Shown: positions 8,311 to 18,300 of the stretch, in pieces
Numbering within the stretch: the stretch's first letter is position 1
Layout: the number at the start of each line of letters is the position of its first letter
Source of the DNA: JBCBGF01 sp038526915
Lineage (GTDB): Bacteria; Pseudomonadota; Alphaproteobacteria; Rhodobacterales; Rhodobacteraceae
NCBI GenBank assembly: GCA_038526915.1
Contig: JBCBGF010000001.1
Coordinates: 1 to 64,000, forward strand
Length of the DNA stretch: 64,000 bases
Reading direction: 5' to 3'
Translations under genes and position numbers: made by a program
The notes under the pieces: generated by a model
Seen by the model: the letters and a program-made list of their open reading frames with translations, nothing else
The model's database searches: none
Told to the model about the DNA's origin: nothing

Positions 8311-9000
8311 ATGTCAGATGACCGCCTGATTGTCGCCCTGGATGTTCCAAACGCGTTGGCCGGTCTTGATATGGCCAGCCGCCTCGGCGACCGCGTCTCG
8401 TTCTACAAAATCGGCCTCGGAATGCTCACCGGTGGCGGCCTCGCCCTCGCCAATGAGCTCAAACAGGATCACGGCAAACGCATCTTCCTCGATATGAAGC
8501 TCTTCGATATTTCCAACACCGTCGAAGCCGCCGTCCGCGGTCTGACCCAGTTCGATATCGACTTTCTGACTGTCCACGGCGACCCCCATGTGGTGCGCGC
8601 CGCACGGGAAGGCGCGTCGGGCAGTCAAACCAAGATCCTCGCTGTGACGATCCTCACATCACTCAACCGGGATGACCTCGACGATTGCCTGATGAAGCCG
8701 GGCGATCCCGCCGACATCGTGGTGGAACGCGCCGATGCCGCCCTTGATGCCGGCGCAGATGGTGTGATCTCATCGCCCCATGAAGCGGCTCGCATTCGCG
8801 CTCTGCCAACAGCCGTGGGCAAGCTGATTGTCACACCAGGGGTGCGCCCTGCCGGTGCCGCGCACGGCGATCAGAAACGCGTGTCCACCCCTGCCACGGC
8901 AATCGCAGACGGGGCCGATCACATCGTTGTCGGCCGCCCGATCCATGCCGCACCCGATCCCCGCGCCGCAGCAGAGGCGATCCTGTCCGAGATGGCGTGA
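8311..9000 (+). CDS. pyrF: Orotidine 5'-phosphate decarboxylase
   Basis: Last step of UMP synthesis: decarboxylation of OMP. The 229-residue TIM barrel begins LIVALDVP and carries the family signature FLDMKLFDIS NTV with the Asp/Lys catalytic pair (residues about 58-64), followed by TVHGDP, VTILTS, GVISSP, VTPGVRP and VVGRPI, the phosphate-binding end. The ATG at 8311 has a strong AGGAAGGAG site. It is divergent from clpB. A long upstream extension in the same frame has no family counterpart. Confidence 0.96.
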   Translation: MSDDRLIVALDVPNALAGLDMASRLGDRVSFYKIGLGMLTGGGLALANELKQDHGKRIFLDMKLFDISNTVEAAVRGLTQFDIDFLTVHGDPHVVRAAREGASGSQTKILAVTILTSLNRDDLDDCLMKPGDPADIVVERADAALDAGADGVISSPHEAARIRALPTAVGKLIVTPGVRPAGAAHGDQKRVSTPATAIADGADHIVVGRPIHAAPDPRAAAEAILSEMA

Positions 9001-9001
9001 C

Positions 9002-9035
9002 CGCCTCCGGCGGGCGTATTTGACACAAGAAGAAT
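9002..9035. repeat. Convergent-junction repeat, copy 1
   Basis: CGCCTCCGGCGGG followed by two bases, TATTT, and an A/G-rich stretch ending AGAAT. The core folds as a short GC stem with a TCC loop. It lies between the 3' ends of pyrF and the NfeD-like gene. A second copy at 40679 occupies the same kind of position. Confidence 0.6.
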
Positions 9036-9043
9036 GCCGGGAC

Positions 9044-9331
9044 CTAGTCGTCGTTGATATCCCGATCCCAGATCTTGACCTGGCCCTTGCGCACGCCAAC
9101 GATCTTGCGCAGGGCGATCCAGGCAATCAGCGAACAGATCGCGAAAAACAACAGCGCGGCCGGCAAGGACCCCGAAAGCCACAGCGACACCGGCCCGCCC
9201 ACCGCAACGGTAAGCCCGGTGGCGGCGGCCCCCAGCGCAAAGCCAAGAAAGATGTAGCCCGGCACCAAAACCTCAAGGAACGCGAGCGCCAGCGCCGCAA
9301 CCATCCAGACCCACCAAAGCGCCCAGATCAT
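9044..9331 (-). CDS. NfeD-like small membrane protein
   Basis: A 95-residue protein with two or three membrane helices (residues about 3-30 and 45-75) and a short polar C-terminus. Partner position and size fit the short NfeD-type proteins encoded with SPFH proteins. The start overlaps the SPFH stop by 4 bases (ATGA). The C-terminal OB-fold of longer NfeD proteins is absent or reduced. It probably supports assembly of the SPFH oligomer at the membrane; that is known from related pairs and not shown here. Confidence 0.75.
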   Translation of the reverse strand: MIWALWWVWMVAALALAFLEVLVPGYIFLGFALGAAATGLTVAVGGPVSLWLSGSLPAALLFFAICSLIAWIALRKIVGVRKGQVKIWDRDINDD

Positions 9332-10224
9332 GCGCTGCGCCCCTTCAGCATCTTGAAGGCATCGCCAAAGGCCTCGATGGCCTGCGCCGGCAGCACAACG
9401 GTCTGTTTGCCGTTACCTGCGCCCAGCGCCGTCAGCGTCTCGACCTGTTTCAGGGCCACCTGATACTGCGCCGCCTCCAGACCGTTGGCCTGGATCGCCG
9501 CGGCCACAACGCCTGTGGCATAGGCTTCGGCATCGGCCTCAACCCGCCGCGCCTTCGCGGCCTGTTCCGCTGCATAAAGCTCGGCATCCGCGTTCAATTC
9601 CACCGCGCGTTTCGCACCCTCGGCCCGCGTAACCTCGGCCCGCCGTTCGCGTTCGGCGTTCAGCTGCTGCAACATCGCATCTCGCGTCGCCTGATCGAGG
9701 TTTACGTCCAGGATCTCGGCCCGCGTCACCTCGATCCCCCAGTCATCCACTGCGTCTTCGACCAGCTCCTTGATCCGCGCAATCAGTTGCGCCCGGTTTG
9801 CCTGAACCTCATCCAGTTCCATCTTGCCGATCTCAGCCCGCACGATCCCCGCGACCGTGGTCGAGATGGCGCCATCCACATCGCGGATCCGGTAGACCGT
9901 GCGCTCCGGTTCGGTGATCCGGTAGAACACGCTGGTTTCGACCTGCACCAGCACGTTGTCCGACGTGATCGCATCCTGGCTGGCATTGGGAAGCTGACGT
10001 TCCAAAATTGAGATCTGGTGCGCCACGCGATCGAGAAACGGGACGATAAAGTTGATCCCCGGCCCCAGGACCGAGCGCAGCCGTCCGAACCGTTCCACGA
10101 CATGCTTTTCCGATTGCGAAACGATCCGCACACCTTTGTAGATGCACAGAATGATAAAGCCGGCGAGCAGCAGGATGGTGATGCCGCCCCCGCCAAGGCT
10201 TTCAACAAGGTCTTCAAAACCCAT
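9328..10224 (-). CDS. SPFH/stomatin-family membrane protease-associated protein (QmcA-like)
   Basis: The 298 residues comprise one N-terminal membrane helix (about 14-32), the SPFH/band-7 domain (KGVRIVSQSEKHVVERFGR, GINFIVPFLDRV, RAEIGKMELDEVQANR, GIEVTRAEILDVNLD) and an Ala/Glu-rich coiled coil (about 190-265) with AERERRAEVTRAEGAKRA. Such proteins form large membrane scaffolds that regulate FtsH-type proteolysis. It is two-gene operonic with the downstream NfeD-like gene. Confidence 0.9.
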   Translation of the reverse strand: MGFEDLVESLGGGGITILLLAGFIILCIYKGVRIVSQSEKHVVERFGRLRSVLGPGINFIVPFLDRVAHQISILERQLPNASQDAITSDNVLVQVETSVFYRITEPERTVYRIRDVDGAISTTVAGIVRAEIGKMELDEVQANRAQLIARIKELVEDAVDDWGIEVTRAEILDVNLDQATRDAMLQQLNAERERRAEVTRAEGAKRAVELNADAELYAAEQAAKARRVEADAEAYATGVVAAAIQANGLEAAQYQVALKQVETLTALGAGNGKQTVVLPAQAIEAFGDAFKMLKGRSA

Positions 10225-10333
10225 GAGCGATCCTTCGATACGCCCCCCGGTTCCCGATTAAGTCGCGCGCCCGGCCCGTTTCAATGGAACGTCACATCAC
10301 AGGTGCCCGCATGTTGCCGCAAAACACCTGATG

Positions 10334-11032
10334 TCAACGCAAAACACTTGACGGATGCTGCTCCAAAACGCCCCTCAGGCGGCCGGTCTCCCGGACGGCA
10401 CGCACGATGTTATGGTCCCGGCTTTCGATTCCGACGAGATTGACGTTCGGAATTGCCCCCAGGCGCATGGCATGGGCGCGATCCAGCCGGTGATGGGCTG
10501 CATAGTACACCGTTATCCCAACCGGTGGACGCTGGCGCCGCAACACCGGCAACAGGTCCCAACACCGTTCGCGGCCCAAGGATTTCCACCAGAGCCGAGC
10601 CACGTCTTTCGTCCAACGATGGTCGCCATGGCGCAGCCGGTTCACCGGATCGAGGAAGGTTTGGGGCGAGAACGCAATTGCACTGCCAATACCAAGGAGC
10701 GATGAAAACAGGATTGCCGCAAATCCCCCCATCGATCCGCCAAGAAACACAACTTTCGACGCACCCGATTCTGCGATGTGGTGTTTCAACTGCATTCCAA
10801 GTTCGCTTATCGATTGTGCAGTTGGCGGCGCGCCGAACTGATACCACGCCTTTTCCTTATCCCGCACAAACATCCGACCGACATCGCCGATCTGTCTAGA
10901 CGACGATTCGATGAACTGAAATTTGGCGTGGGGTGAGTTTCCACCAAGCCCGGCAAAGAACACCACAAGGGTATCTGAACCGGTTTTCGCATCAAAAGAG
11001 ATGCCGGCGTCGTCCAGCACATTGGGATCCAT
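10334..11032 (-). CDS. Alpha/beta-hydrolase-fold protein of unknown substrate
   Basis: A 232-residue soluble protein with a hydrolase-like core: TLVVFFAGLGG (strand and oxyanion region), then the nucleophile elbow GGSMGG (98-103, Ser100), and a C-terminal SRDHNIV that could hold the catalytic His. I recognise the fold but not the reaction. It is monocistronic, starting at an ATG with GAGAG 8 bases upstream. Confidence 0.65.
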   Translation of the reverse strand: MDPNVLDDAGISFDAKTGSDTLVVFFAGLGGNSPHAKFQFIESSSRQIGDVGRMFVRDKEKAWYQFGAPPTAQSISELGMQLKHHIAESGASKVVFLGGSMGGFAAILFSSLLGIGSAIAFSPQTFLDPVNRLRHGDHRWTKDVARLWWKSLGRERCWDLLPVLRRQRPPVGITVYYAAHHRLDRAHAMRLGAIPNVNLVGIESRDHNIVRAVRETGRLRGVLEQHPSSVLR

Positions 11033-11441
11033 AATGTGAACTCTCGGGTCTTGTTGCTACACCAAAGCAGATTTCCAGGTCAGGCGGCGATATTTTTTAT
11101 TAATATCAATATTATAACGCCCGTTCGACAAACTGCTTCGATGGTGCAGAACACACTCCGTCACGCGCCGGTTTTTCCGGTCACGTGTGTCGCCTTTCCC
11201 CGCAAGACGACCCCGCGCGCTTGACAGAACAAGCGCGTTTGGCATCCCGCATAGATCCGCGAATTCACGTTGCAAAATTCCACCCCAAGTGTGCTGGGGC
11301 ACGCTTCTTGCGAAAGCCCCAGCTGTGAGTGAACTAGAATTTGGCTTTGGAAATCAATACCCTTGCCGCCAATTACTTGGCATCGGCAACCAGAATCACA
11401 CGCTGTAACTGGCAAATAAAATTTGCTATGTTTTCCGAACA
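11033..11441. other. Intergenic region, AT-rich, no gene seen
   Basis: About 400 bases between divergent genes. It includes an unusually AT-rich patch (11089-11117, GATATTTTTTATTAATATCA...) that may hold the promoter of the hydrolase gene. Near 11410-11435 the sequence AAATAAAATTTGCTATG precedes the polymerase gene. No LexA site of the alphaproteobacterial GTTC-N7-GTTC type was found. Confidence 0.5.
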
Positions 11442-12695
11442 ATGCCCGCTCTGTGTCGCGACTGCCTCACCACGTTTGACGAAGGGCGCCGTTGCCCAGC
11501 CTGCGGCGGTCCCCGCATTGCGCGCCATCCTGAACTATTCGATCTCACCATCGCGCATATGGATTGCGACGCGTTCTATGCCGCCGTCGAAAAGCGCGAC
11601 AACCCCGATCTGCGCGACAAACCCGTGATCATCGGCGGCGGGCGGCGCGGGGTCGTATCCACCGCCTGCTACATCGCCCGGATCACGGGCGTGCGCTCTG
11701 CCATGCCCATGTTCAAAGCCCTGGCGCTCTGCCCCGAAGCGGTTGTCGTGCGGGGGCGCATGGATGCCTATGTCGAAGTCTCGCGCCAGGCCCGCGCGAT
11801 GATGGAAGAGCTGACCCCCGCCATCGAACCCCTCTCGTTAGATGAGGCTTTTCTGGATCTCACCGGCACAGAAAAGCTGCACGGGGCACCGCCAGCGGTC
11901 CTGCTCGCGAGGCTAACCAAACGGATGGAAGACGAGTTGGGGATCTCGGGATCGATTGGTCTGTCGCATAACAAGTTTCTGGCCAAAGTCGCCTCGGATC
12001 TTGACAAGCCGCGCGGGTTCTCTGTGATCGGGGCCGCAGAAACCGATGCATTCCTTAGGGACAAACCCGTCAGCTTGATCTGGGGCGTCGGTGGAGCCAC
12101 GCGGACGGCGCTTGAAAAAGCAGGCATTCGAACCTTCGCGGATCTTCTGCGGTGGGAGCGGACCGATCTCAATGCCCGTTTCGGATCGATGGGCGATCGC
12201 TTGTGGCATCTGGCCCGGGGGCAGGATCGCCGCCGCGTAAGCCGAAATGCACCGGTCAAATCCGTATCCAATGAGACCACATTCTCCGAAGACACTGCGG
12301 ACCCTGAGGTTCTAGATGGCCATATCTGGCGCCTGTCCGAGAAACTGGCCGATCGCCTAAAGGCCAAGGACACAGCCGGCCGCGTGGTGACCCTAAAACT
12401 GAAGCAATCAAACCACGCGATCCTCACGCGCCGGACCAGCCTGCCCGACCCGACCCAGATTGCCGACCGGATCTACAAGACCGCACGCGCAATGTATGAC
12501 CAGACCGCCGACAAAGGGCCGTTCCGCTTGCTGGGTATCGGCGTTAGCGATATCGCCCCCGCAAGCGCGGCTGATATCTCGGGCGATCTTCTTGATCCCG
12601 GCGCAGAAACACGCGCGCGGGCAGAACGGGCCACCGACCGCATTCGCGCCAAGTTCGGGCAGGAAGCGATCATCAAAGGCCGCGCGCTGCGCTGA
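11442..12695 (+). CDS. dinB: Y-family DNA polymerase IV with N-terminal zinc-ribbon-like extension
   Basis: Translesion polymerase of 417 residues. The palm starts at about residue 36 with AHMDCDAFYAAVEKRDNP (first catalytic Asp), the second acidic pair is SLDEAFLDLTG, and helix-hairpin-helix and little-finger regions follow (VGGATRTALEKAGIRTFADLL; VSNETTFSED; LKLKQSNH). The first 35 residues add CRDC (5-8) and CPAC (18-21), a four-cysteine zinc-ribbon-like knuckle absent from E. coli DinB. The downstream lacI-type gene is convergent 3 bases away. No SOS box was seen. Confidence 0.93.
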   Translation: MPALCRDCLTTFDEGRRCPACGGPRIARHPELFDLTIAHMDCDAFYAAVEKRDNPDLRDKPVIIGGGRRGVVSTACYIARITGVRSAMPMFKALALCPEAVVVRGRMDAYVEVSRQARAMMEELTPAIEPLSLDEAFLDLTGTEKLHGAPPAVLLARLTKRMEDELGISGSIGLSHNKFLAKVASDLDKPRGFSVIGAAETDAFLRDKPVSLIWGVGGATRTALEKAGIRTFADLLRWERTDLNARFGSMGDRLWHLARGQDRRRVSRNAPVKSVSNETTFSEDTADPEVLDGHIWRLSEKLADRLKAKDTAGRVVTLKLKQSNHAILTRRTSLPDPTQIADRIYKTARAMYDQTADKGPFRLLGIGVSDIAPASAADISGDLLDPGAETRARAERATDRIRAKFGQEAIIKGRALR

Positions 12696-12698
12696 GCA

Positions 12699-13739
12699 TC
12701 AGTCTTCGGGATCAAACACCGTCTTGCGTCCCAGCGTATCGCCCGGGTCCATCGTCGGCTGCAATTCGATCCGCTGGCCCGAGGCACCTTCCGCGATGAT
12801 ACGCGCAGCCGCACGGCCCGTCTCCTGACGCCCGGCATCCATCGTCGCAAGCTTCAGGGCGAACCCGTTCAACAGGTTCAGCCCATTAAAACCGGCAAGC
12901 CCAATCCGACCGGGCACGTTCAATCCCGCATCAAGGCAATGCAACAGCCCGCCCGCCCCGATCATGTCATTGGAGAAATAGAGAAAATCCAACTCCGGCG
13001 ATCGCGCCAAAAGGCGTTCGGTCATCTCACGCCCCTTGGCCAGACCCGAGCCGCCGTCGTAAAACTCCTGATCGAACACTTCGAGCCCGACTTTGGCCAA
13101 AGCCTCGGTAAACCCTTCGAACCGCTTCCGCGCGCGGTGGTCGAGGGGCATTTTGGTCCCCAGAAACCCGATCTTGGTATAGCCGCCCTTCACGATTGCC
13201 CGGGCCATCTCGCGCCCGGCGCGGCGGTGGCTGATGCCAACGACCGAATCCACCGGCTTGCCGTCCGTGTCCATAATCTCAACCACGGGAATATCTGCCG
13301 CCGCCAACATGGCCCGGCTAGCCTCCGTGTGCTCGATGCCCGCGATGATCACACCAGACGGACGCCACGACAGCATCTCGTAGAGGACCTTCTCTTCCTG
13401 CTCGGGCCGATAGTTCGTCACGCCGACCACGGGCTGCAGATCGGTATCGTCCAACACCTCAGAAATGCCCATCATGACTTCCGGAAACACCATGTTCGAC
13501 AAGCTGGGAATGATCACCGCCACCAGATTTACCCGGCTCGAGGCCAATGCCCCGGCAATCTTGTTGGGCACATAACCAAGGCTGCGCGCTGCATCCAAAA
13601 CCTTCGCACGCGTCTGGGCCGACACGTCCCCGCGATTGCGCAACACCCGGCTGACGGTCATCTCGGACACGCCCGACGCCTCAGAGACATCCCGCAGGGT
13701 CAGCGGGCGGCGTTGGTCAGGGGGTGTCTGATCGGTCAT
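12699..13739 (-). CDS. LacI-family transcriptional regulator
   Basis: A 346-residue repressor with an N-terminal helix-turn-helix (LTLRDVSEASGVSEMTVSRVLRNRGDVS) and hinge (LGYVPNKIAGALAS), then a periplasmic-binding-protein-like sugar domain (VAVIIPSLSNMVFPEVMMGI ...). It resembles GntR-type gluconate repressors, which I hold as a weak guess. The ATG at 13739 has AAAGGA 9 bases upstream and is preferred to an ATG 30 bases earlier. No sugar genes adjoin it, so its targets are elsewhere. Confidence 0.88.
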   Translation of the reverse strand: MTDQTPPDQRRPLTLRDVSEASGVSEMTVSRVLRNRGDVSAQTRAKVLDAARSLGYVPNKIAGALASSRVNLVAVIIPSLSNMVFPEVMMGISEVLDDTDLQPVVGVTNYRPEQEEKVLYEMLSWRPSGVIIAGIEHTEASRAMLAAADIPVVEIMDTDGKPVDSVVGISHRRAGREMARAIVKGGYTKIGFLGTKMPLDHRARKRFEGFTEALAKVGLEVFDQEFYDGGSGLAKGREMTERLLARSPELDFLYFSNDMIGAGGLLHCLDAGLNVPGRIGLAGFNGLNLLNGFALKLATMDAGRQETGRAAARIIAEGASGQRIELQPTMDPGDTLGRKTVFDPED

Positions 13740-13888
13740 GGCGATATTTCCTTTGCGCGCCGTCAGCATACGACCATCTTTCTCCCAGGTCGACTGCGAC
13801 TGTTATCGCTAACGCTGATGGCCTAGTCGCCATTGCACTGCGAACACAGGCTTGATTGCCTTCGCATTTCTCGCGACAACCCCCGCAC

Positions 13889-13965
13889 GGCCCCGTAGCT
13901 CAGCAGGATAGAGCAACCGCCTCCTAAGCGGTAGGTCAGAGGTTCGAATCCTCTCGGGGTCGCCA
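13889..13965 (+). tRNA. tRNA-Arg, anticodon CCT
   Basis: Full cloverleaf: acceptor GGCCCCG/CGGGGTC (one G-T), D arm with GCTCAGCAGGATAGAGC, anticodon stem CCGCC with loop CTCCTAA (anticodon CCT, reads AGG), T arm with GGTTCGAATCC, discriminator G and encoded CCA at 13963-13965. The next coding frame begins directly after the CCA. Confidence 0.97.
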
Positions 13966-15309
13966 GTGCGCCACTATGCCCGAGGTTCCGCCATCGCCAA
14001 GCTCCTGATCGTCTGTACCGGGCTGACGAGCAACCTCTACTCAAGCCTCGCCCTGGGCCAGCGACTTCAGCGCGCGGGTCATCAGGTTACAGTCGCGACG
14101 CCATCGGTTGGTCGGTCTGCTGCGGAGACAGCAGGCTTGGCTGCCATTGACATACCGGCCCCCCGGCTGGGCGCGCTGACCGGCTATCTGGGCCGTCCCA
14201 CGCAGCGTGGCTTGCGCGACCGGCGGACGCGTACCGAACAGGCCGCAGCCGAGATTCTCAAGGAAGGGTTCCGCGATGTTCTCGCCGATCACCAGCCGGA
14301 GCTGGTGATCAGCGATTGCGAACACCACGGCGCGATCCTGCAGTCAGTCGCCACTGGACACCGCGTCCTTCTGCTGTCTTTCATTTACCAAACGCCGCCG
14401 GGCCCGATGATGCCTCCGGCCAATGGTTCGATCGTGCCCGGGCGCGGTCTTGGGGGCACGCGGCTGGGCATCCGGGCCTCTTGGATGGCCCTTGCCGCCA
14501 AAAAACGCGCGGCACTATTGCGGGCGTCATGGGCCCATTGGGGCGGCGATTTCGCGACCGCGCATGGTGGCGCCGCGGCACAGTTGGGCGTCGATCTGGC
14601 GAAGATCACGACCCGCAAGGGCTTCCAAATGCCCTGGAGCTATACGCTCCCCACACTTTTCTTGGTATCCCAACACGTAGACTTCCCCTCAAAGCTAAGA
14701 ACGGGCCAAACCTACGCTGGACCCATGATCCTAAGGGATCGACCGGCGGCGCAAATCGATGCGCGTGTGAACTCGTTTCTCACACCAGCAGCGGATCGGC
14801 CCCTGATCTACGCTGCCTTCGGATCAATTCGACGCCCGCCCAACAGGTTCCTCACTGCCTTGATCGCTGTGGCCCGCGGCAATCCGCAGATGCAGTTCCT
14901 CATCGCCCACGGCACGGCCGACCCGGATGCCCTCGACACACCGAGCAACATGGCGATTGTCCCTTGGGCCCCACAACTCGATGCCCTGCAGGCCGCTGAC
15001 TGTGCGATATTTCACGGCGGGGCAGGCACGCTGGGCGAGTGTCTGGCGACAGCAACGCCGATGCTGATCTATCCAGATGCGCTTGACGGCAAGGGAAACG
15101 GCGCGCGGGTTGTCTATCACGGCTTGGGCCAGGTCGGGTCTTACGCCGATAGCGCGGAGCAGATCGCGGCCTCTCTCAAAGCGCTCGTCTCAAATGCGGA
15201 TGTGAGGGCCAACCTCTTACAGCAACAGCGCCATATCGAAACGTATGAGACGGCCCAAACCGCGGAACGCGCAGTCGCGGCCCTTTTGGCGGCCCCTAAA
15301 GCCTCTTGA
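13966..15309 (+). CDS. UGT/MGT-type glycosyltransferase
   Basis: A GT-B fold glycosyltransferase of about 447 residues. The N-terminal half begins KLLIVCTGLTSNLYSSLALGQRLQRAGHQVTVAT. The C-terminal half has the nucleotide-sugar site (RPLIYAAFGSIRR; VPWAPQLDALQAADCAIFHGGAGTLGECLATATPMLIYP). It resembles enzymes that glycosylate small lipophilic molecules. The only start upstream of the conserved first strand is GTG at 13966, touching the tRNA CCA, with no clear Shine-Dalgarno. Its 3' end overlaps the convergent synthetase gene by 14 bases. Position suggests it decorates the cluster product; that is inference. Confidence 0.8.
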   Translation: MRHYARGSAIAKLLIVCTGLTSNLYSSLALGQRLQRAGHQVTVATPSVGRSAAETAGLAAIDIPAPRLGALTGYLGRPTQRGLRDRRTRTEQAAAEILKEGFRDVLADHQPELVISDCEHHGAILQSVATGHRVLLLSFIYQTPPGPMMPPANGSIVPGRGLGGTRLGIRASWMALAAKKRAALLRASWAHWGGDFATAHGGAAAQLGVDLAKITTRKGFQMPWSYTLPTLFLVSQHVDFPSKLRTGQTYAGPMILRDRPAAQIDARVNSFLTPAADRPLIYAAFGSIRRPPNRFLTALIAVARGNPQMQFLIAHGTADPDALDTPSNMAIVPWAPQLDALQAADCAIFHGGAGTLGECLATATPMLIYPDALDGKGNGARVVYHGLGQVGSYADSAEQIAASLKALVSNADVRANLLQQQRHIETYETAQTAERAVAALLAAPKAS

Positions 15310-18300
15310 TCCGCGACACGATGCGCGATGTCAGCGAAAGCCGCGCCTCGTCATCGGTCAGAAGTGCCTTGTGATCGAACGGCAAGACATCCACCTCTGC
15401 CGCCGTTAGCGCGTTCGACAGGGTTCCACCCGACGCCATTGCCGGATTGTCCTCTGTGACCAGCACATGCACCGGGCCGTCATAGGGTGCCACGCGGTAG
15501 CGCCGCATCGCCAGCGCATAAGCCTGGCTAACCACGTTGCGGCGATGACGCTCACTGTCCTGCGCAAATCGTTCCATCGTGCGGGAAGCTAGGCCACGGG
15601 CAAGGGACACCCCTTGCATTGCGAACTCCGTGGCCTGCCCGCCACTTTGCGACCGGCCATCATAGGGCGGATCGATCAGACAGACCAATGGCACATCGTG
15701 GCCTTGGGCCCGCAGCTGTCGCGCGATCTCAAGCGTGATCATGGCCCCGGCCGAGTAGCCGCACAGAATATAAGGGCCTTCCGCGCGCATGGACTTCAGG
15801 TTCCCAATAGTCTCGGCGGCAAACCCCTCGATACGTGCGCCCAACGCCACGTCCGACCCATGAAAATGATGCGAGAACTGAAGCCCGACGGGCCATTTCG
15901 GCCCAAGCCCCCGGGCAATCTGTCGATAGATCCACATGTTGCAGTGCAACAGGAAAACGGGCGTTCTGATCCCATCCAGATGCGCAAACTTCAGCGGCGC
16001 CTCAGCAGGCCCTGCCGCATCATCTTCTGCGCTACGCCGCACTAGGGCTGCGCTCAGCTCTTGCAGGGTCGGGTGTTCGAAAACATCCGTCGGCAAGATC
16101 GGCAGCCCCGCCTGCTCGGCCTTGGCGAACAGGCCGATCGACATCAGACTATCGCCGCCGAGATCAAAGAAATCAGCCTCGCGTGTGACCTCACCGCAGC
16201 CCAGAACATCGCCCCAGATCGCGGCAAGCCGGGTTTCGGTATCACCCACCGGCAGTGTCCCGGCCGAAACCGCCGCCGGGGCGCTGCGCACAGCATCTGC
16301 CAACGCCCGACGATCGACCTTTCCATTGGGTAGCGTCGGAAACCGGTCCATCCAATGCATCTGCGCCGGACGGGCAAAGGCCGGTAGCTGGCTTTGGAAC
16401 GCGTTCTGCATCGCCTGCTCAAGCCCGGCTGTCTGTGCGGCCTCAACACACAGCACAAGCGAGGCTCCTGCGTCCCTATCCATGACAACGGCACAGACAT
16501 CCGCCGGTGCGGCCACGCTCCGGGCACAGTGTTCCAAATCGCCAATTTCAACCCGATGCCCGCGAATTTTGACCTGATCGTCCTCGCGCCCGAGAAACAG
16601 GAACATCCCGTCCGCGCCCCGAACCCCGAGATCGCCCGTTCGGTAACTCTGCAGCCCGTCCTTATGTGTGCGGAATGGACTGACCGCATCTGTTCCTTGC
16701 CCAAGGTATCCGTGCGACACTGTGGGACCCGCGACCACGATCTCACCGGCAACGCCATCCGGCAGCGGGCGCCCGTCCCGATCACAGACTGCCATGGTCA
16801 CACCCGGGATAGGGCGACCGATCGGAACACTCGCATCCCCCGCCCGGTCCGTAAGGTCAGCCATACAGCACCAAACCGTCGCCTCGGTCGGCCCGTATTC
16901 GTTGAGCAAACGCCCGCCCATCCCAGCGGATCGATGGGCATCCAGCAAAGAGGGTGAGACCGCCTCCCCTGCAACGATCACCGTCTCAAGGCCCCGCAAC
17001 TGGGCTACCGCACCCGTTCCAAGCAAAGCCTCGTATAGCCGCGGAAGGCACAGCAGGGTCCGCACGTTACGCTCAACCACTACTGATGCCAGGCGCGGGG
17101 GGTCTTGCACCAGCTCAGGATCGCCGATCACCAGGTGCCCACCTGTGGTGAGCGTCCAAAAAATTCCGACGACCGAGCTGTCGAAAGCAAGCGAGGACAG
17201 CAACAAAAACGTCTCAGGCGGCCCGCCATAGACTTGGTTGCGGACGATGGTCGAATGGGCAAGTGCAGCGTGGTGTATGGGAACGCCCTTCGGCGCACCC
17301 TGCGATCCGGAGGTGTAGATGACATAAGCGATGTCCCCCTCGGCAGGCGCGGCTTTCACGGGGACCCTGGCAGCCTCGGGATCATCGATGCACAGCCTGT
17401 CGCAAGACCCAAACCGCGGGACGTCCGATGCCGTCAGGATGACCTTGTGCGGGGCATTTTCCAGAACCTGTCGAATGCGCTCTTCTGGATAGGTCACATC
17501 GAGGGGGATGTAGGCGGCACCCGATTTCATTACGCCAAGAAACGCCGCGATGGCGGGGATACCTCGGGGCAGTGCCACAGGAACCAGATCGCCCCGCTCA
17601 ACCCCTGCCGCAGCCAGCATCTCGGACACCCGCGCGACCTCGTCTGCAAGCGCGCTATATGTGATCGTGCCAGAGGCATCGCTCACTGCGGGCGCATCAG
17701 GCGAACCTTCCGCAGCAACGGCTATCGCCTCCGATACGGTGGCAAACGGCACTTCGACAGAATCCGGACGCGGTAGATCCGGGTAAGCTTCCGAGAGATC
17801 CCCAACCAATGCCGAAGGGGTCCTTATGACAGCACGCAAAAGCCCCTCAAAATCCGAAAGCATCGCCTCCACCACCGCGTCCGAGAAGGCCGCTGGATCA
17901 TAGTACACCTCAAGCAGCAGCCCTTCATCCGGCGTCACAAGCACTGTCAGGGGGAAGTGACTGGTCTGCACTGTTTCCAGCCGCCCGATGCGCAACGCGC
18001 CCTCAACCGCCTGAACCGGTGGCAATCGCTCAAACGCAAAGACGTAGTCGAATATCGGGATGCCCGCAGGCAGGTCCGACCACGCCTGAACATCCGCCAG
18101 CGCTGAGGCTTCAAAGGCACGCCGCGCGCGCATGGCCGCTTCGGCGGATTGCAACAACTCCGATACCGCCTCTGCCGCATCGAACTGAAACCGCACGGGA
18201 AGCGTGTTCAGAAATGCCCCAGCCGCGCGGTCCGCACCGCCAAGATCAACGGGCCGCCCCGCATTCGTCGCCCCAAATACAATGTCATCGGACCGCGCGT

